In this document: positions 42,051-51,305 of the stretch, one piece after another | Layout: the number at the start of each line of letters is the position of its first letter | Position numbering within the stretch: the stretch's first letter is position 1 | NCBI GenBank assembly: GCA_963840235.1 | Contig: CAWIYC010000005.1 | Location: 248,001 to 312,000 of the forward strand | Direction: 5' to 3' | DNA length: 64,000 nucleotides | Origin: JBBRHQ01 sp963840235 | GTDB lineage: Bacteria; Actinomycetota; Thermoleophilia; Solirubrobacterales; 70-9 | Program-made: the position numbers and the translations under genes | The notes under the pieces: generated by a model | Database searches by the model: none | The model's input: only the letters and a program-made list of their open reading frames with translations | Told to the model about the DNA's origin: nothing

Positions 42051-44177
42051 TCAGCTTCCCCTGGCGAGCTCCGCGCTTGCCTCCACCCTGGGGCGTCGCT
42101 GCAGGCTTGGCTCCAACTTCGGCTTCAGCTGGGAATAGAAGAGGCTGAGCGGGAACTCGTCGTCGCGGACGAGATCCACCAGCTCCTTCGGCTCATCGAC
42201 TTCGGGCAGGTCGCGGCCGGCGCTGTCCCAGACCGAGCTCTCGGTGGCCGGAACGTACTCCGAGACGAGGTCGTGGGCGGCGATCCACTGGGAAAGCTTG
42301 GAGCGGTCGATGCCGGAGTGATACAGCGCCTGCACCCTCTCGCGCAGCGCGGTGACGCCGTCGGCGACCCGGTCCCAGTCGATGGCCAGGGCGTTGTCGG
42401 TCCAGTTGAGATAGCCCTCCTTGTGGAGGTTGGCGAACAGCAGCTGGCCGCCGAGGCCGTCGTAGTTGCGGACGCGGCTGCCGGTGACCGGGAAGCGGAA
42501 GAGGCGGTCGAAGAGGATCGCGTACTGGACGTAGCGGGCGAAGGCGAAGCCCTCGCGCTCGAGCTTGACCGCCTCGCCGAAGGCGGTCAGGTCGCAGCGC
42601 AACTCTTCCAGCGAGTACATCCAGTAGGGGCTGCGCTGGCGGATCATGAACGGGTCGAAGGGGAGGTCGCCGTGCATGTGGGTGCGGTCGTGGATCAGGT
42701 CCCAGGTGATGTAGGCGTTCTGGGAGAGCTCGGGAGAGCTCAGCAGGCAGGCCGCGTCCGGGGGCAGGTTGAGGTGCAGGATCTCGGCAGCGGCGCCGCA
42801 TACGCGGCGGAAGCGCTCGGCCTCGCGGTCGCAGAAGATCGCGCCGAAATGCGCCGGCGGGCGCTCGTGCACGGAGAAGGTCTCGGGGAAGAGGACCGCA
42901 CACTCCGAGTCGTAGCCGTCGGTGTAGTCGATCAGCTCGACCGGGACGAACTTGGCGTTGTCGTAGCCGCCCGACTCGAGCTCGGCGACGAAATCCGGCC
43001 ACGGCGTGCGGGTCAGCAGGGCCTCGAAGCAGGTGTCGCGCGAGGCGTTCTGCTTATACATCGGGAAGACGACCAGGTGCTCGACTCCGTCCTCGCGATG
43101 CCGCTCGGGGTGAAGGGCGTCGGTGGAGGCGTAGAAGTCCGGCTTGGCGAAGTCCGATGCCTCCCAGGCGGCGAGGTCGCCTTCCAGGGCCGCGAAGTAG
43201 TCGGCCTGATGGGGGAATCGCGGCGCCAGCGCCTCCACCTCCGTGGCGATCGCCGCCGTCAGCTCGGCGGTGCCAGCGCGGTCGTGCTTGGAGAGGTCGA
43301 CCGAGCCATCGGGCTCCTGGGTGAGGCGGAGCGCGGCGACGGCGGCCTTGAGCGCGCGCCAGTGGGGGTCGGCGACGAGATCATCGTCGGATCGGGGCGC
43401 TGCCTGTGGCGCCCCGAACGCCGCCCCGGCGGCCCAGTAGACGAGGTTGAGCCAGAGGTCGGTGTGGTCGAGGTCATCGATGCAGTCGTCCCCGAAGAGG
43501 TCGGAGTCGGCGAGGACCGCGACCCGGCCGGCTCCGTGCTCGGTCACCGCCGCCAGCGCCGCGCTCGGGGGGTCGGCGGACCCGTGGGTACGGGCGATCG
43601 CCCGGCCGCCGTTGCCGAGGGCGATGGTGCCGGCGCGGTAGAAGCAGGCCTCGTGGACACGGGCGAGGAGGTCTGGGGCGGCGCCGTTGGCGGGGGCGAG
43701 ATCGGCGAGGACCCAGGCGGGGGCCTCGCGGTGATGCTCGTAATCCTGCACGGTCGCGTTCTCGACCGCGAGGCCGAAGCGGGCGAGCAGGTCGTTGAGG
43801 TTGTTGCCGTACTTGTCCTGCTCGGTCTCGCCGAGGACGATGAGGCCGCCTCCGGCGCTGACGAAGCGCTCGATCGCGTCGATCTCGGAGCCCTCGAGCC
43901 GGGGCGAGCCGCCGTCCAGGGTGTGCTCCCATTTCGGGTCGGAAGGGTGGGCGATGACGAGGACGTCGGCGCCGGCGAGGGTCTCGGAATCAAGCGGGCC
44001 GTCGGCGATCGCGGCGACTTCGAAATCGCGCGAGGCCAGCACCGAGGCGGCGTTGGCCAGAGAGGAGTCGGCCGGGTGCGCGGGCTGGATCTCCGCCGCG
44101 ATCTCGGGGCGGATCGTCCAGGCCTCGGAGTGCGACTCGTCGAAGAGGACACGGGCAATCTTGGGCTGGGTAAGCAT
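42051..44177 (-). CDS. 708-aa protein of unknown function (DUF6421-like), N-terminal GATase-like domain
   Basis: No assigned function. From memory the C-terminal part resembles DUF6421, not verified. Residues 1-250 look like a glutamine-amidotransferase-like Rossmann domain (KIARVLFDESHSEAW, ADVLVIAHPSD, FVSAGGGLIVLGE, GRVAVLADSDLF), without an obvious catalytic Cys. Residues 330-650 form a second domain holding WDLIHDRTHMHGD (491-504), with His496 and His500 spaced as in HExxH but with Asp for Glu, then PFDPFMIRQRSPYWMYSLEELRCD with Glu524/525. This spacing suggests a zincin-like metal site (inference). No signal peptide or membrane segment. First gene of a three-gene operon, divergent from the Lrp/AsnC gene. 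Confidence 0.75.
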   Translation of the reverse strand: MLTQPKIARVLFDESHSEAWTIRPEIAAEIQPAHPADSSLANAASVLASRDFEVAAIADGPLDSETLAGADVLVIAHPSDPKWEHTLDGGSPRLEGSEIDAIERFVSAGGGLIVLGETEQDKYGNNLNDLLARFGLAVENATVQDYEHHREAPAWVLADLAPANGAAPDLLARVHEACFYRAGTIALGNGGRAIARTHGSADPPSAALAAVTEHGAGRVAVLADSDLFGDDCIDDLDHTDLWLNLVYWAAGAAFGAPQAAPRSDDDLVADPHWRALKAAVAALRLTQEPDGSVDLSKHDRAGTAELTAAIATEVEALAPRFPHQADYFAALEGDLAAWEASDFAKPDFYASTDALHPERHREDGVEHLVVFPMYKQNASRDTCFEALLTRTPWPDFVAELESGGYDNAKFVPVELIDYTDGYDSECAVLFPETFSVHERPPAHFGAIFCDREAERFRRVCGAAAEILHLNLPPDAACLLSSPELSQNAYITWDLIHDRTHMHGDLPFDPFMIRQRSPYWMYSLEELRCDLTAFGEAVKLEREGFAFARYVQYAILFDRLFRFPVTGSRVRNYDGLGGQLLFANLHKEGYLNWTDNALAIDWDRVADGVTALRERVQALYHSGIDRSKLSQWIAAHDLVSEYVPATESSVWDSAGRDLPEVDEPKELVDLVRDDEFPLSLFYSQLKPKLEPSLQRRPRVEASAELARGS

Positions 44178-44228
44178 TGACTGAAGGCTAGAAGGGGCTC
44201 AGGACATAGTCAATCCCCGATTCCAGGA

Positions 44229-44242
44229 TATTTCGCGCAATA
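44229..44242. promoter_or_regulatory. Candidate AsnC-type operator
   Basis: TATTTCGCGCAATA is a 14-bp near-perfect palindrome (12 of 14 positions symmetric) in the 74-bp region between the divergent 708-residue-protein gene and the Lrp/AsnC gene, 10 nt before the AsnC start. AT-rich flanks around a short dyad fit Lrp-family sites. Confidence 0.4.
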
Positions 44243-44251
44243 ATCCAACGT

Positions 44252-44683
44252 ATGGACGACGTTGATCGACGGATTCTTGCATTACTGGTCGAGAACGGCC
44301 GCCGCAGCTATGAGGACATCGCCTCCCGCGTCCGACTCTCGGCGCCCTCGGTCAAGCGCCGCATCGACCGCCTCCGCACCACCGGCGAGCTCGAGGGCTT
44401 CACCGCGGTCGTCGATCACGGCGCCATGGGCTGGAGCACCGAAGCGCTGATCGAGCTCTTCTACGAGCCCGGCACCCAGCTCGACGAGGTTGCCAGGACC
44501 CTGCGCTCCCACCCCGAGGTGGTCGAGGCCTGGAGCGTCACCGGCGAGGCCGACGCGATCGCCCGCGTCCGCACCTCCGACAACGCCGACCTCGAGCGCC
44601 TGATCATCGACCTCCAGCAGACCGCCCCGGTGGTTCGGACCCGCTCGCAGGTGGTGATGTCGAGGCTGGTGAGCCGGGGATAG
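44252..44683 (+). CDS. Lrp/AsnC-family transcriptional regulator
   Basis: A 143-residue protein with the N-terminal helix-turn-helix (VDRRILALLVENGRRSYEDIA ... APSVKRRIDRLRTTGELEGF) and the C-terminal RAM ligand-binding domain (EVVEAWSVTGEADAIARVRTSDNADLERLIIDL). It probably senses an amino acid and controls the adjacent divergent operon, which contains an amino-acid-cleaving PLP enzyme. The ligand is unknown. Confidence 0.9.
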   Translation: MDDVDRRILALLVENGRRSYEDIASRVRLSAPSVKRRIDRLRTTGELEGFTAVVDHGAMGWSTEALIELFYEPGTQLDEVARTLRSHPEVVEAWSVTGEADAIARVRTSDNADLERLIIDLQQTAPVVRTRSQVVMSRLVSRG

Positions 44684-44730
44684 CGGCGAGCTTCAGCCTG
44701 CTAACAGCGGACACGCTTTGCCGCCCGGGT

Positions 44731-44804
44731 GCCTCGCTGAACGGTTGCGGTCGATTTGCTGAGCGGTTGCAGTACCCATGGGTGATCAAACCGTTCAGCG
44801 AGGC
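44731..44804. repeat. Perfect 16-bp inverted repeat upstream of tRNA-Tyr
   Basis: GCCTCGCTGAACGGTT at 44731-44746 is repeated exactly in inverted orientation at 44789-44804, flanking 42 bp. The interior holds a third, direct near-copy (GCTGAGCGGTTGC at 44758-44770). There is no T-run, so this is not an obvious terminator. It lies 25 nt before the tRNA-Tyr gene. Confidence 0.75.
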
Positions 44805-44828
44805 TCTCTAGAATCGCCCGTTGCTCCC

Positions 44829-44911
44829 GGGGGAGCGCCGGAGTTGGAGAGCCGGGGCAGACTGTAAATCTGTTGGCTATGCCTGAGTGAGTTCGAATCT
44901 CTCCTCCCCCA
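44829..44911 (+). tRNA. tRNA-Tyr (anticodon GTA)
   Basis: An 83-nt class II tRNA. Acceptor GGGGGAG/CTCCCCC, discriminator A. The anticodon arm GCAGA-CTGTAAA-TCTGT reads GTA. There is a long variable arm and the T-loop TTCGAAT. The T-stem has one T-T mismatch by my folding. CCA is not encoded as such (CATC follows). Confidence 0.93.
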
Positions 44912-44928
44912 TCTCCTTCACGCAATGC

Positions 44929-44973
44929 CGAGAGTGCAATTTCCTCTCATATTGAGAGGAAATTGAAGTCTCG
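44929..44973. repeat. 45-bp palindromic intergenic repeat, copy 1
   Basis: Perfect 13-bp arms (CAATTTCCTCTCA / TGAGAGGAAATTG) around TAT, with outer arms CGAGA/TCTCG. The reverse complement matches copy 2 (54927-54971) at 38 of 45 positions. It lies between tRNA-Tyr and the facing 3' end of the sigma factor gene. It is strikingly AT-rich compared with its surroundings. Confidence 0.8.
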
Positions 44974-44990
44974 CGAGGGCAGGGCCGGGC

Positions 44991-46112
<1,122 letters not shown>

Positions 46113-46300
46113 GGTTTCTAGCTGCTCGATATCTCTGCCTTCCGCGCACTTCTGCGCTGACCGGGGGCCGGCTCCTCACCTCCGACCGCGGCGAAGTATA
46201 CGCGGCGCGGGGGTAGGGCGAGGGGCGAATAATGGCCTGCAATCCAGACCAATCGGTGCGATCTTCTGCCGTTCGCTGCTTCCCGGCGGGCCCGGTTGCT

Positions 46301-46318
46301 TACCCTTCAGGAGCGATG
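46301..46318 (+). promoter_or_regulatory. Putative mptA promoter -10 and start region
   Basis: A -10-like TACCCT (46301-46306... ttaccc run) lies about 10 nt before the ATG at 46316, with AGGAG between them. Transcription would start almost at the ribosome-binding site, giving a very short leader. Confidence 0.3.
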
Positions 46319-47335
46319 CTCCCCGAGACATCCACCCTCTCCGCGACCACACCGGACGTCCAGGCCTCGACCCCGGCGACCCAGGTCAGCCTCTCGCGGG
46401 TCGGCGTCACCGGGGTCGAGAAGGTGATCCGCGTCCAGGTCAACGGCACCGAGCACCTCTACTTCGCCGAGATGGAGTGCTTCGTCGACCTCAACCCGCA
46501 GCAGGCCGGCGTCCACATGTCGCGCTTCGAGGAGGTCGTCGGGAAGGCGATCAACGAGGTAGTCCTCAGCGAAGCCCCCTTCCACGCCGAGACCCTCGCC
46601 GCCCACATCGCCGAGCGCGTGCGCGAGAGCCAGCGCGGCCTGCGCTCGGAGGTCTCGGTCGCTGCCCGTTACCCGGAGACGGTCCCGGCGCCTGTCTCCG
46701 GCCAGCAGACGCAGGAGATCTACACCCTGTTCGGCACCGCGGTCTCCTCCGAGCGGGGCACCCGCACCCTCACCGGGGTCCAGGCCCAGGGAATGACCGC
46801 CTGCCCCTGCGCCCAGGAGATGGTCGCCGGCGTCGCCCGCGAACGCCTGGCCCAGCGGGGCTTCGACGACGAGCAGATCTCAGACGCCCTCGAGGCGGTC
46901 CCGATCGCGACCCACAACCAGCGCGGCATCGGCACCCTCTGGGTCGGTTGCCCGGAGGGCTGCGAGGCCGACATCGACGCCCGCGAGCTGTTGCGGATCG
47001 TCGAGCAGTCGATGAGCTCCGAGATCTACGAGCTGATGAAGCGCCCGGACGAGCTGGCCGTTGTCGAGAAGGCCCACTCGCAGCCGCGCTTCGTCGAGGA
47101 CTGCGTCAGGGAGATGATCCGGCGGGTGGTCGAGGTGCATCCCGACCTCGACGCCGGCGCCTTCGTCATGGCCCGCCAGGAGAACCTGGAGACGATCCAC
47201 CGCCACAACGTCGTCGCCGAGCGCTACGGCTCGCTCGAGGACCTGCGCTCGGAGCTGGCCAGCGGCGAGCACCAGCGCCACCACCTGACCATGCGCGAGT
47301 GGCTGGAGGCGCCGATCTGCGGGGGCCCCGCCTAG
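46316..47335 (+). CDS. mptA: GTP cyclohydrolase, MptA/FolE2 type
   Basis: Opens the pterin ring of GTP, the first step to folate or related pterins. The 339 residues match the archaeal MptA/COG1469 family better than canonical FolE: VSLSRVGVTGVEKVIRV, CFVDLNPQQAGVHMSRFEE, GMTACPCAQEM with the conserved Cys, and ATHNQRGIGTLWVG. The ATG at 46316 puts the conserved sequence 25-30 residues in. An earlier in-frame ATG at 46232 adds an unrelated segment. It is divergent from rpoD. Confidence 0.87.
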   Translation: MLPETSTLSATTPDVQASTPATQVSLSRVGVTGVEKVIRVQVNGTEHLYFAEMECFVDLNPQQAGVHMSRFEEVVGKAINEVVLSEAPFHAETLAAHIAERVRESQRGLRSEVSVAARYPETVPAPVSGQQTQEIYTLFGTAVSSERGTRTLTGVQAQGMTACPCAQEMVAGVARERLAQRGFDDEQISDALEAVPIATHNQRGIGTLWVGCPEGCEADIDARELLRIVEQSMSSEIYELMKRPDELAVVEKAHSQPRFVEDCVREMIRRVVEVHPDLDAGAFVMARQENLETIHRHNVVAERYGSLEDLRSELASGEHQRHHLTMREWLEAPICGGPA

Positions 47336-47365
47336 GGGTTGCCCTGTGCCAGCCCCTCCGGCGCC

Positions 47366-47381
47366 GCTCCTGATCAGGAGC
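47366..47381. repeat. Palindrome at the mptA/pgsA convergent junction
   Basis: GCTCCTGATCAGGAGC is a perfect 16-bp palindrome, nested inside CTCCGGCG/CGCCGGAG arms. It lies between the stop of mptA and the C-terminal codons of pgsA and may act as a bidirectional 3'-end structure. Confidence 0.45.
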
Positions 47382-47940
47382 GCTGAACGCCGGAGCCGCG
47401 CGCTGCCTGTGCCTCCTCGATCCGCTTGCGCAGCCCGAAGAAGTAGTCGAAGCCGCTGATCAGGGTTGCGGCGACCGCGAGATAGACGAGGACGTCCACC
47501 CACAGGGGCGAGGGGTCGAAGGCGATCAGGGCGAACACGGCCGCGATCTGCAGCACCGTCTTGACCTTTCCCATCCAGCTGGCCGAGATCACTATGCCGC
47601 GGTCGGCCGCCACGGCGCGCAGTGCCGTGACCGCGAACTCGCGGGCGATGATCACCATCGCGACCCAGGCGGCGAGGCGGCCGAGCGAGACCAGGGAGAC
47701 GAGGGCGGCGGTGATCAGCAGCTTGTCGGCCACCGGGTCCATCAGCTTGCCGAAGGTCGTGATCGACCCCCGCGAGCGGGCGATGTAGCCGTCGAGCCCG
47801 TCGGTCAGCGCAGCCAGGGCGAAGACGCCGGCGGCGAGCGTGTCCCCGTTGGGCGTCTCCCCCAGCAGCGCCACGACGACGACCGGCACCGCCAGGATGC
47901 GCAGCATCGTCAGGACGTTGGGGATATTTATCGGGAACAC
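47374..47940 (-). CDS. pgsA: CDP-diacylglycerol--glycerol-3-phosphate 3-phosphatidyltransferase
   Basis: Makes phosphatidylglycerol phosphate in the inner membrane. The 188-residue multi-pass protein has the CDP-alcohol phosphotransferase motif DGLDGYIARSRGSITTFGKLMDPVADK in the form DG-x2-AR-x8-G-x3-D-x3-D. It starts IPNVLTMLRILAVPVVVVAL. Two short insertions of hydrophobic helices follow. It is 12 nt downstream of the MmpL-type gene and convergent with mptA. Confidence 0.92.
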   Translation of the reverse strand: MFPINIPNVLTMLRILAVPVVVVALLGETPNGDTLAAGVFALAALTDGLDGYIARSRGSITTFGKLMDPVADKLLITAALVSLVSLGRLAAWVAMVIIAREFAVTALRAVAADRGIVISASWMGKVKTVLQIAAVFALIAFDPSPLWVDVLVYLAVAATLISGFDYFFGLRKRIEEAQAARGSGVQRS

Positions 47941-47952
47941 CTTGCCCTCCCC

Positions 47953-50349
47953 TCAGCCCTTCCCCGCCGGTTCCGGAGCCTCGCGGGCCGCGGCGTCGCG
48001 CCTGGCGAAGTAGTCCTCGCCCTCGATGCTGATCCGGGGGACGACCCTGTCCAGCGCCGGCGGCAGCCACCAGGCGCGGTCGCCGAGCAGGACCATCAGC
48101 GCCGGCACCAGCAGGCAGCGGACGATGGTGGCGTCGATCGCGATCGCGACCGCGAGGCCGACCCCGAACTCCTTGACCACGGGGTTGCCGTTGAGGACGA
48201 AGCTGCTGAAGACGAAGACCATTATCAGCGCCGCCGAGGTGATCACCCGGCCGGTGTTGGCGAGGCCCTCGATCACCGCCCGCTTGGCGTCGCCATGCTC
48301 GGTGTAGTGCTCGCGGATCTGGGTCAGGAGGAAGACCTCGTAGTCCATCGAGAGGCCGAAGAGGATCGCGAACATCAGCAGGGGCACGTAGCTGACGATC
48401 GGGATCGAGTGGTCGAGCCCGATCAACGACGCTCCCCAGCCCTTCTGGAAGACGGCGGTCACGATCCCGTAGGCGGCGGCCACCGAGAGCAGGTTCATGA
48501 AGGCGGCCTTCAACGGCACGAAGATCGAGCGGAAGGCGAAGAAGAGGACGATGAAACTGAGGCCGACGACGATCAGGATCATCAGCGGCAGCTGGTCCGA
48601 GATCTCGTTGGCGAGATCGATATAGCCGGCGGTCTGCCCGCCGACATAGGCGGTCAGGTCGGTGCCCGCCAGCGCCTGCGGGATCACCGTCTCACGGAGG
48701 TTGTTGACAAGGTCCACGGTGGCGTCGGCCGAGGGCGAGGATTTCGAGATCGCGGTGAACACCGCCGCAGTACCCTTCTTGTCGAGGCTCGCTGCAGAGA
48801 CGGCCTCGACGTCGGGCTGCTTCGAGATGTCCTTCTGCAGGGTCGTCAGCCGCGGGTCGGTGGCCGGATCCTCGGCCTGCTTGCGCTGCTGGTCCAGCTT
48901 CTGCTGCTGCGCCGCCGTTTCCTGGTCGGCCTGCTGCTCGGCCTCTGAGGGCGACAGTCCCGCCGCCTCCCCCTCGGCGGCGATCTGCTGCTTCTGGGCA
49001 TCGAGCTTCTGCTGGGAGGAGTTGACCTCGTCTAGGTTCTTCTGGTCGGGCTCGGCGGGTGTCCCGAACTTGACCGCGATCAGCAGCGGCCCGTTGTAGC
49101 CCTCGCCGAACCCGGTGGAGAGGCCGTCATAGGATTGGCGCGCGGTGGTCGAGGTCGGCAGGGCGCTGTTGTCCTGCTGGCCCAGCTCGAGGTCGCGGAT
49201 CGGAAGGGCCAGGACGACCAGGATCGCACCGGCGACGATCGCCGAGGGGAGCGGCCGACCGGCGACCCATCGCGCCCACCGCTCCCAACCGTGGGGCTCA
49301 GTGTCGTCGGGGTGGCTGCGCCCCAGCTGGACCCGGAGCGAGTTGATGTGCGGTCCCAGCGCCCCCAGCATCGCCGGCAGCAGGGTGACCGCGGCCACCA
49401 CCGCGACCAAGACCGCGACCGCCGCGGTCAGGCCGAGCGCGGTCACCAGCGGAATCCCGGCGACGAACAACGAGCAGAGCGCGATCATCACGGTGAAGCC
49501 GGCAAAGACGACCGCACCGCCCGCGGTGGCGGTTGCCCGTGCCACCGACTCCATCATCTCCATCCCGTCACGCAACTGCAGCTTGTGGCGGGTGACGATG
49601 AACAGCGCGTAGTCGATGCCGACGCCGAGGCCGATCATCGTCGCCAGCGTCGAGGCCACGCTCGGCACCTCCATCACGTTCTCGAGCAGGCGGATGATCG
49701 AGAGGGCACAGGCGAGCCCGAGCACCGCCGAGATGATCGGCATCGCCATCGCGGTCGCCGTGCCGAAGGCGAAGAGGAGGATGATCACCGCGGCCGTGAG
49801 CCCGATCGCCTCACTGATCTCGGTCGAGGGCTTCGACAGTTGCTGGCCGACGTAACCGCCGACCGAGACCTCGATCCCGGCCGCCTCGGCCGGATTGGCG
49901 GCGTCGAGGACCGCCTGCGCCTCCTCCTCGTCGAGGTCCCCGGGGCCGACGTCGAGCGTCACCGGGATGTAGCCGATCTTCTCGTCCTTTGAGAGGAAGT
50001 CCGACCCGGCGGCCGACAGAGGGCTGACCGCGCTGTTGACGTCGGGGTCCTTGTTCAGGTTGGCGACCGTCTGCGAGACCGCCTTGCTGTTGGCGGCGTC
50101 GGTGAGCTTGCCGCTGGTCGCTTCCAGCACCAGTGGGTTGCTGCCGTAGGCCTGGTCGGGCAGCTTGTCCTCGAGCAGGTTGGTGGCCGCGGTCGACCCC
50201 GTCCCCGGAAGGGTGAGGTTGTCGTTGGTCTTGTCCCCCGAAGCCTGTCCGAGCAGTACCAGCGCCAACGCCGCGAACACCCACAGAGCGATCACCGGGT
50301 AGTGGTGCCGCGAGCAGAACCGCCCGACGGCGTACAGGGGGCCGGTCAC
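47953..50349 (-). CDS. MMPL/RND-family transporter
   Basis: A 798-residue inner-membrane exporter with two repeats of one plus five helices. The proton-relay motif in TM4 is GLGVGIDYALFIVTRHK (Asp246, Tyr247) and in TM10 GLSMDYEVFLLTQIREHYTE. The two extracytoplasmic domains are present. The second carries a ~65-residue Gln/Lys/Glu-rich coiled-coil insertion (about 434-500). Substrate unknown. Lipids or hydrophobic compounds are typical for the family. Confidence 0.92.
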   Translation of the reverse strand: MTGPLYAVGRFCSRHHYPVIALWVFAALALVLLGQASGDKTNDNLTLPGTGSTAATNLLEDKLPDQAYGSNPLVLEATSGKLTDAANSKAVSQTVANLNKDPDVNSAVSPLSAAGSDFLSKDEKIGYIPVTLDVGPGDLDEEEAQAVLDAANPAEAAGIEVSVGGYVGQQLSKPSTEISEAIGLTAAVIILLFAFGTATAMAMPIISAVLGLACALSIIRLLENVMEVPSVASTLATMIGLGVGIDYALFIVTRHKLQLRDGMEMMESVARATATAGGAVVFAGFTVMIALCSLFVAGIPLVTALGLTAAVAVLVAVVAAVTLLPAMLGALGPHINSLRVQLGRSHPDDTEPHGWERWARWVAGRPLPSAIVAGAILVVLALPIRDLELGQQDNSALPTSTTARQSYDGLSTGFGEGYNGPLLIAVKFGTPAEPDQKNLDEVNSSQQKLDAQKQQIAAEGEAAGLSPSEAEQQADQETAAQQQKLDQQRKQAEDPATDPRLTTLQKDISKQPDVEAVSAASLDKKGTAAVFTAISKSSPSADATVDLVNNLRETVIPQALAGTDLTAYVGGQTAGYIDLANEISDQLPLMILIVVGLSFIVLFFAFRSIFVPLKAAFMNLLSVAAAYGIVTAVFQKGWGASLIGLDHSIPIVSYVPLLMFAILFGLSMDYEVFLLTQIREHYTEHGDAKRAVIEGLANTGRVITSAALIMVFVFSSFVLNGNPVVKEFGVGLAVAIAIDATIVRCLLVPALMVLLGDRAWWLPPALDRVVPRISIEGEDYFARRDAAAREAPEPAGKG

Positions 50350-50391
50350 GGGAGGTCTAGGTTAACCCCTCGTCCAGCGCCGAGAAACGGC

Positions 50392-50574
50392 TCAGGACTC
50401 GGACTTCTCCGAGTCCTGGACGGCGGTCGGGTCGGCGCCGCTGACGGTGTCCTTGAAGCCGCGAATCCCCTTGCCGAGGGAGCGGCCGACGTCCGGCAGC
50501 TTCTTCGGGCCGAGGACGAGCAGGGCGACGATCAGGACGATCAGCACTTCCATCGGTCCGATGTTGGGAATCAC
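50392..50574 (-). CDS. tatA: Sec-independent translocase TatA/TatE-like protein
   Basis: A 60-residue single-span protein. It has a short N-terminus, the transmembrane helix MEVLIVLIVALLVLG, the hinge GPKKLPD and the amphipathic helix VGRSLGKGIRGFKDTVSG. It starts GTG 50574 with AAAGGA 7 nt upstream. It forms the pore-like oligomer for folded-protein export with TatC, which is not in this window. It lies 71 nt downstream of two genes with Tat signal peptides on the same strand. Confidence 0.9.
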   Translation of the reverse strand: MIPNIGPMEVLIVLIVALLVLGPKKLPDVGRSLGKGIRGFKDTVSGADPTAVQDSEKSES

Positions 50575-50645
50575 GATCCGGTCCTTTCGATGACTTGACC
50601 ACCCCAACCGTAGCGTGGATCGCCGGGTGGCTCGTCTTCTGGTGT

Positions 50646-51305
50646 TCAGCGTGCCGCTGCTGAAACCCTTCCGGCGGCGCCCGGTTTCGGCGCTGGGGAC
50701 AAACCGGCCTCGAACGCCGCCGGCACCGAGTCCGCCGGGCGGGCGCCGAGCGCCTGGCGCAATACGACCAGGTGCTGGCCCTCGTTCAGCATGATCTCGG
50801 TCGCCGTCCTCAGCAGCTCCGGGCTCTCCAGCTTGCGGTGCGCCTGGTCGTAGGCAACCACCAGCATGTTCTCCAACCCGATCGCGAATTCGAGGAAGTC
50901 GGCCTGGTTGCGGATCGCGCCCAACCCCTCGACGTCGGCGACCGTGGGCGGGTCCGGCACGGTTCCGCCGAGCTTGCGAAGCGCCCTGGCGAGCGCGTCG
51001 GCGTGCTCGCGCTCCTGCTCGCGGAGCAACCTCGCTGCGTCGGCCACCGGCTTCTCGAGCAGGCCGCTGCCGTAGCCGGTCGCGTAGGCGAGCACGGCGG
51101 TCTGCTCGACCGCGATCGCGCTCTCCAGGACCGAGATGTCGTCCTCCGTGTCGGCGAAGGCGGTGCCGACCCGCAGCAGCGTGGGTATGGCGGATGCCGC
51201 GGCCACCGCACCGGCGCCAATCAGGCCGCGGCGGACGGCGTCGCGGCGGGTTGCCTCGTTGGGGGGGATGCCGCCGGTGGAGGCTTCGCCGTCTGTCACG
51301 GTCAC
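50646..51305 (-). CDS. Tat-exported ferritin-like domain protein
   Basis: A 219-residue protein with an RR-containing signal (RRDAVRRGLIGAGAVAAASAIPTLL). The mature part is a four-helix bundle with conserved Glu and His candidates for a di-iron site (LESAIAVEQTAVLAYATGY, EREHADALARALRKLG, NEGQHLVVLRQALGA). Ferritin-like exported proteins of this type are often called desiccation-related. A role in metal or oxidant handling is inferred. Its start overlaps the preceding ferritin-like gene by 4 nt. Confidence 0.8.
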   Translation of the reverse strand: MTVTDGEASTGGIPPNEATRRDAVRRGLIGAGAVAAASAIPTLLRVGTAFADTEDDISVLESAIAVEQTAVLAYATGYGSGLLEKPVADAARLLREQEREHADALARALRKLGGTVPDPPTVADVEGLGAIRNQADFLEFAIGLENMLVVAYDQAHRKLESPELLRTATEIMLNEGQHLVVLRQALGARPADSVPAAFEAGLSPAPKPGAAGRVSAAAR

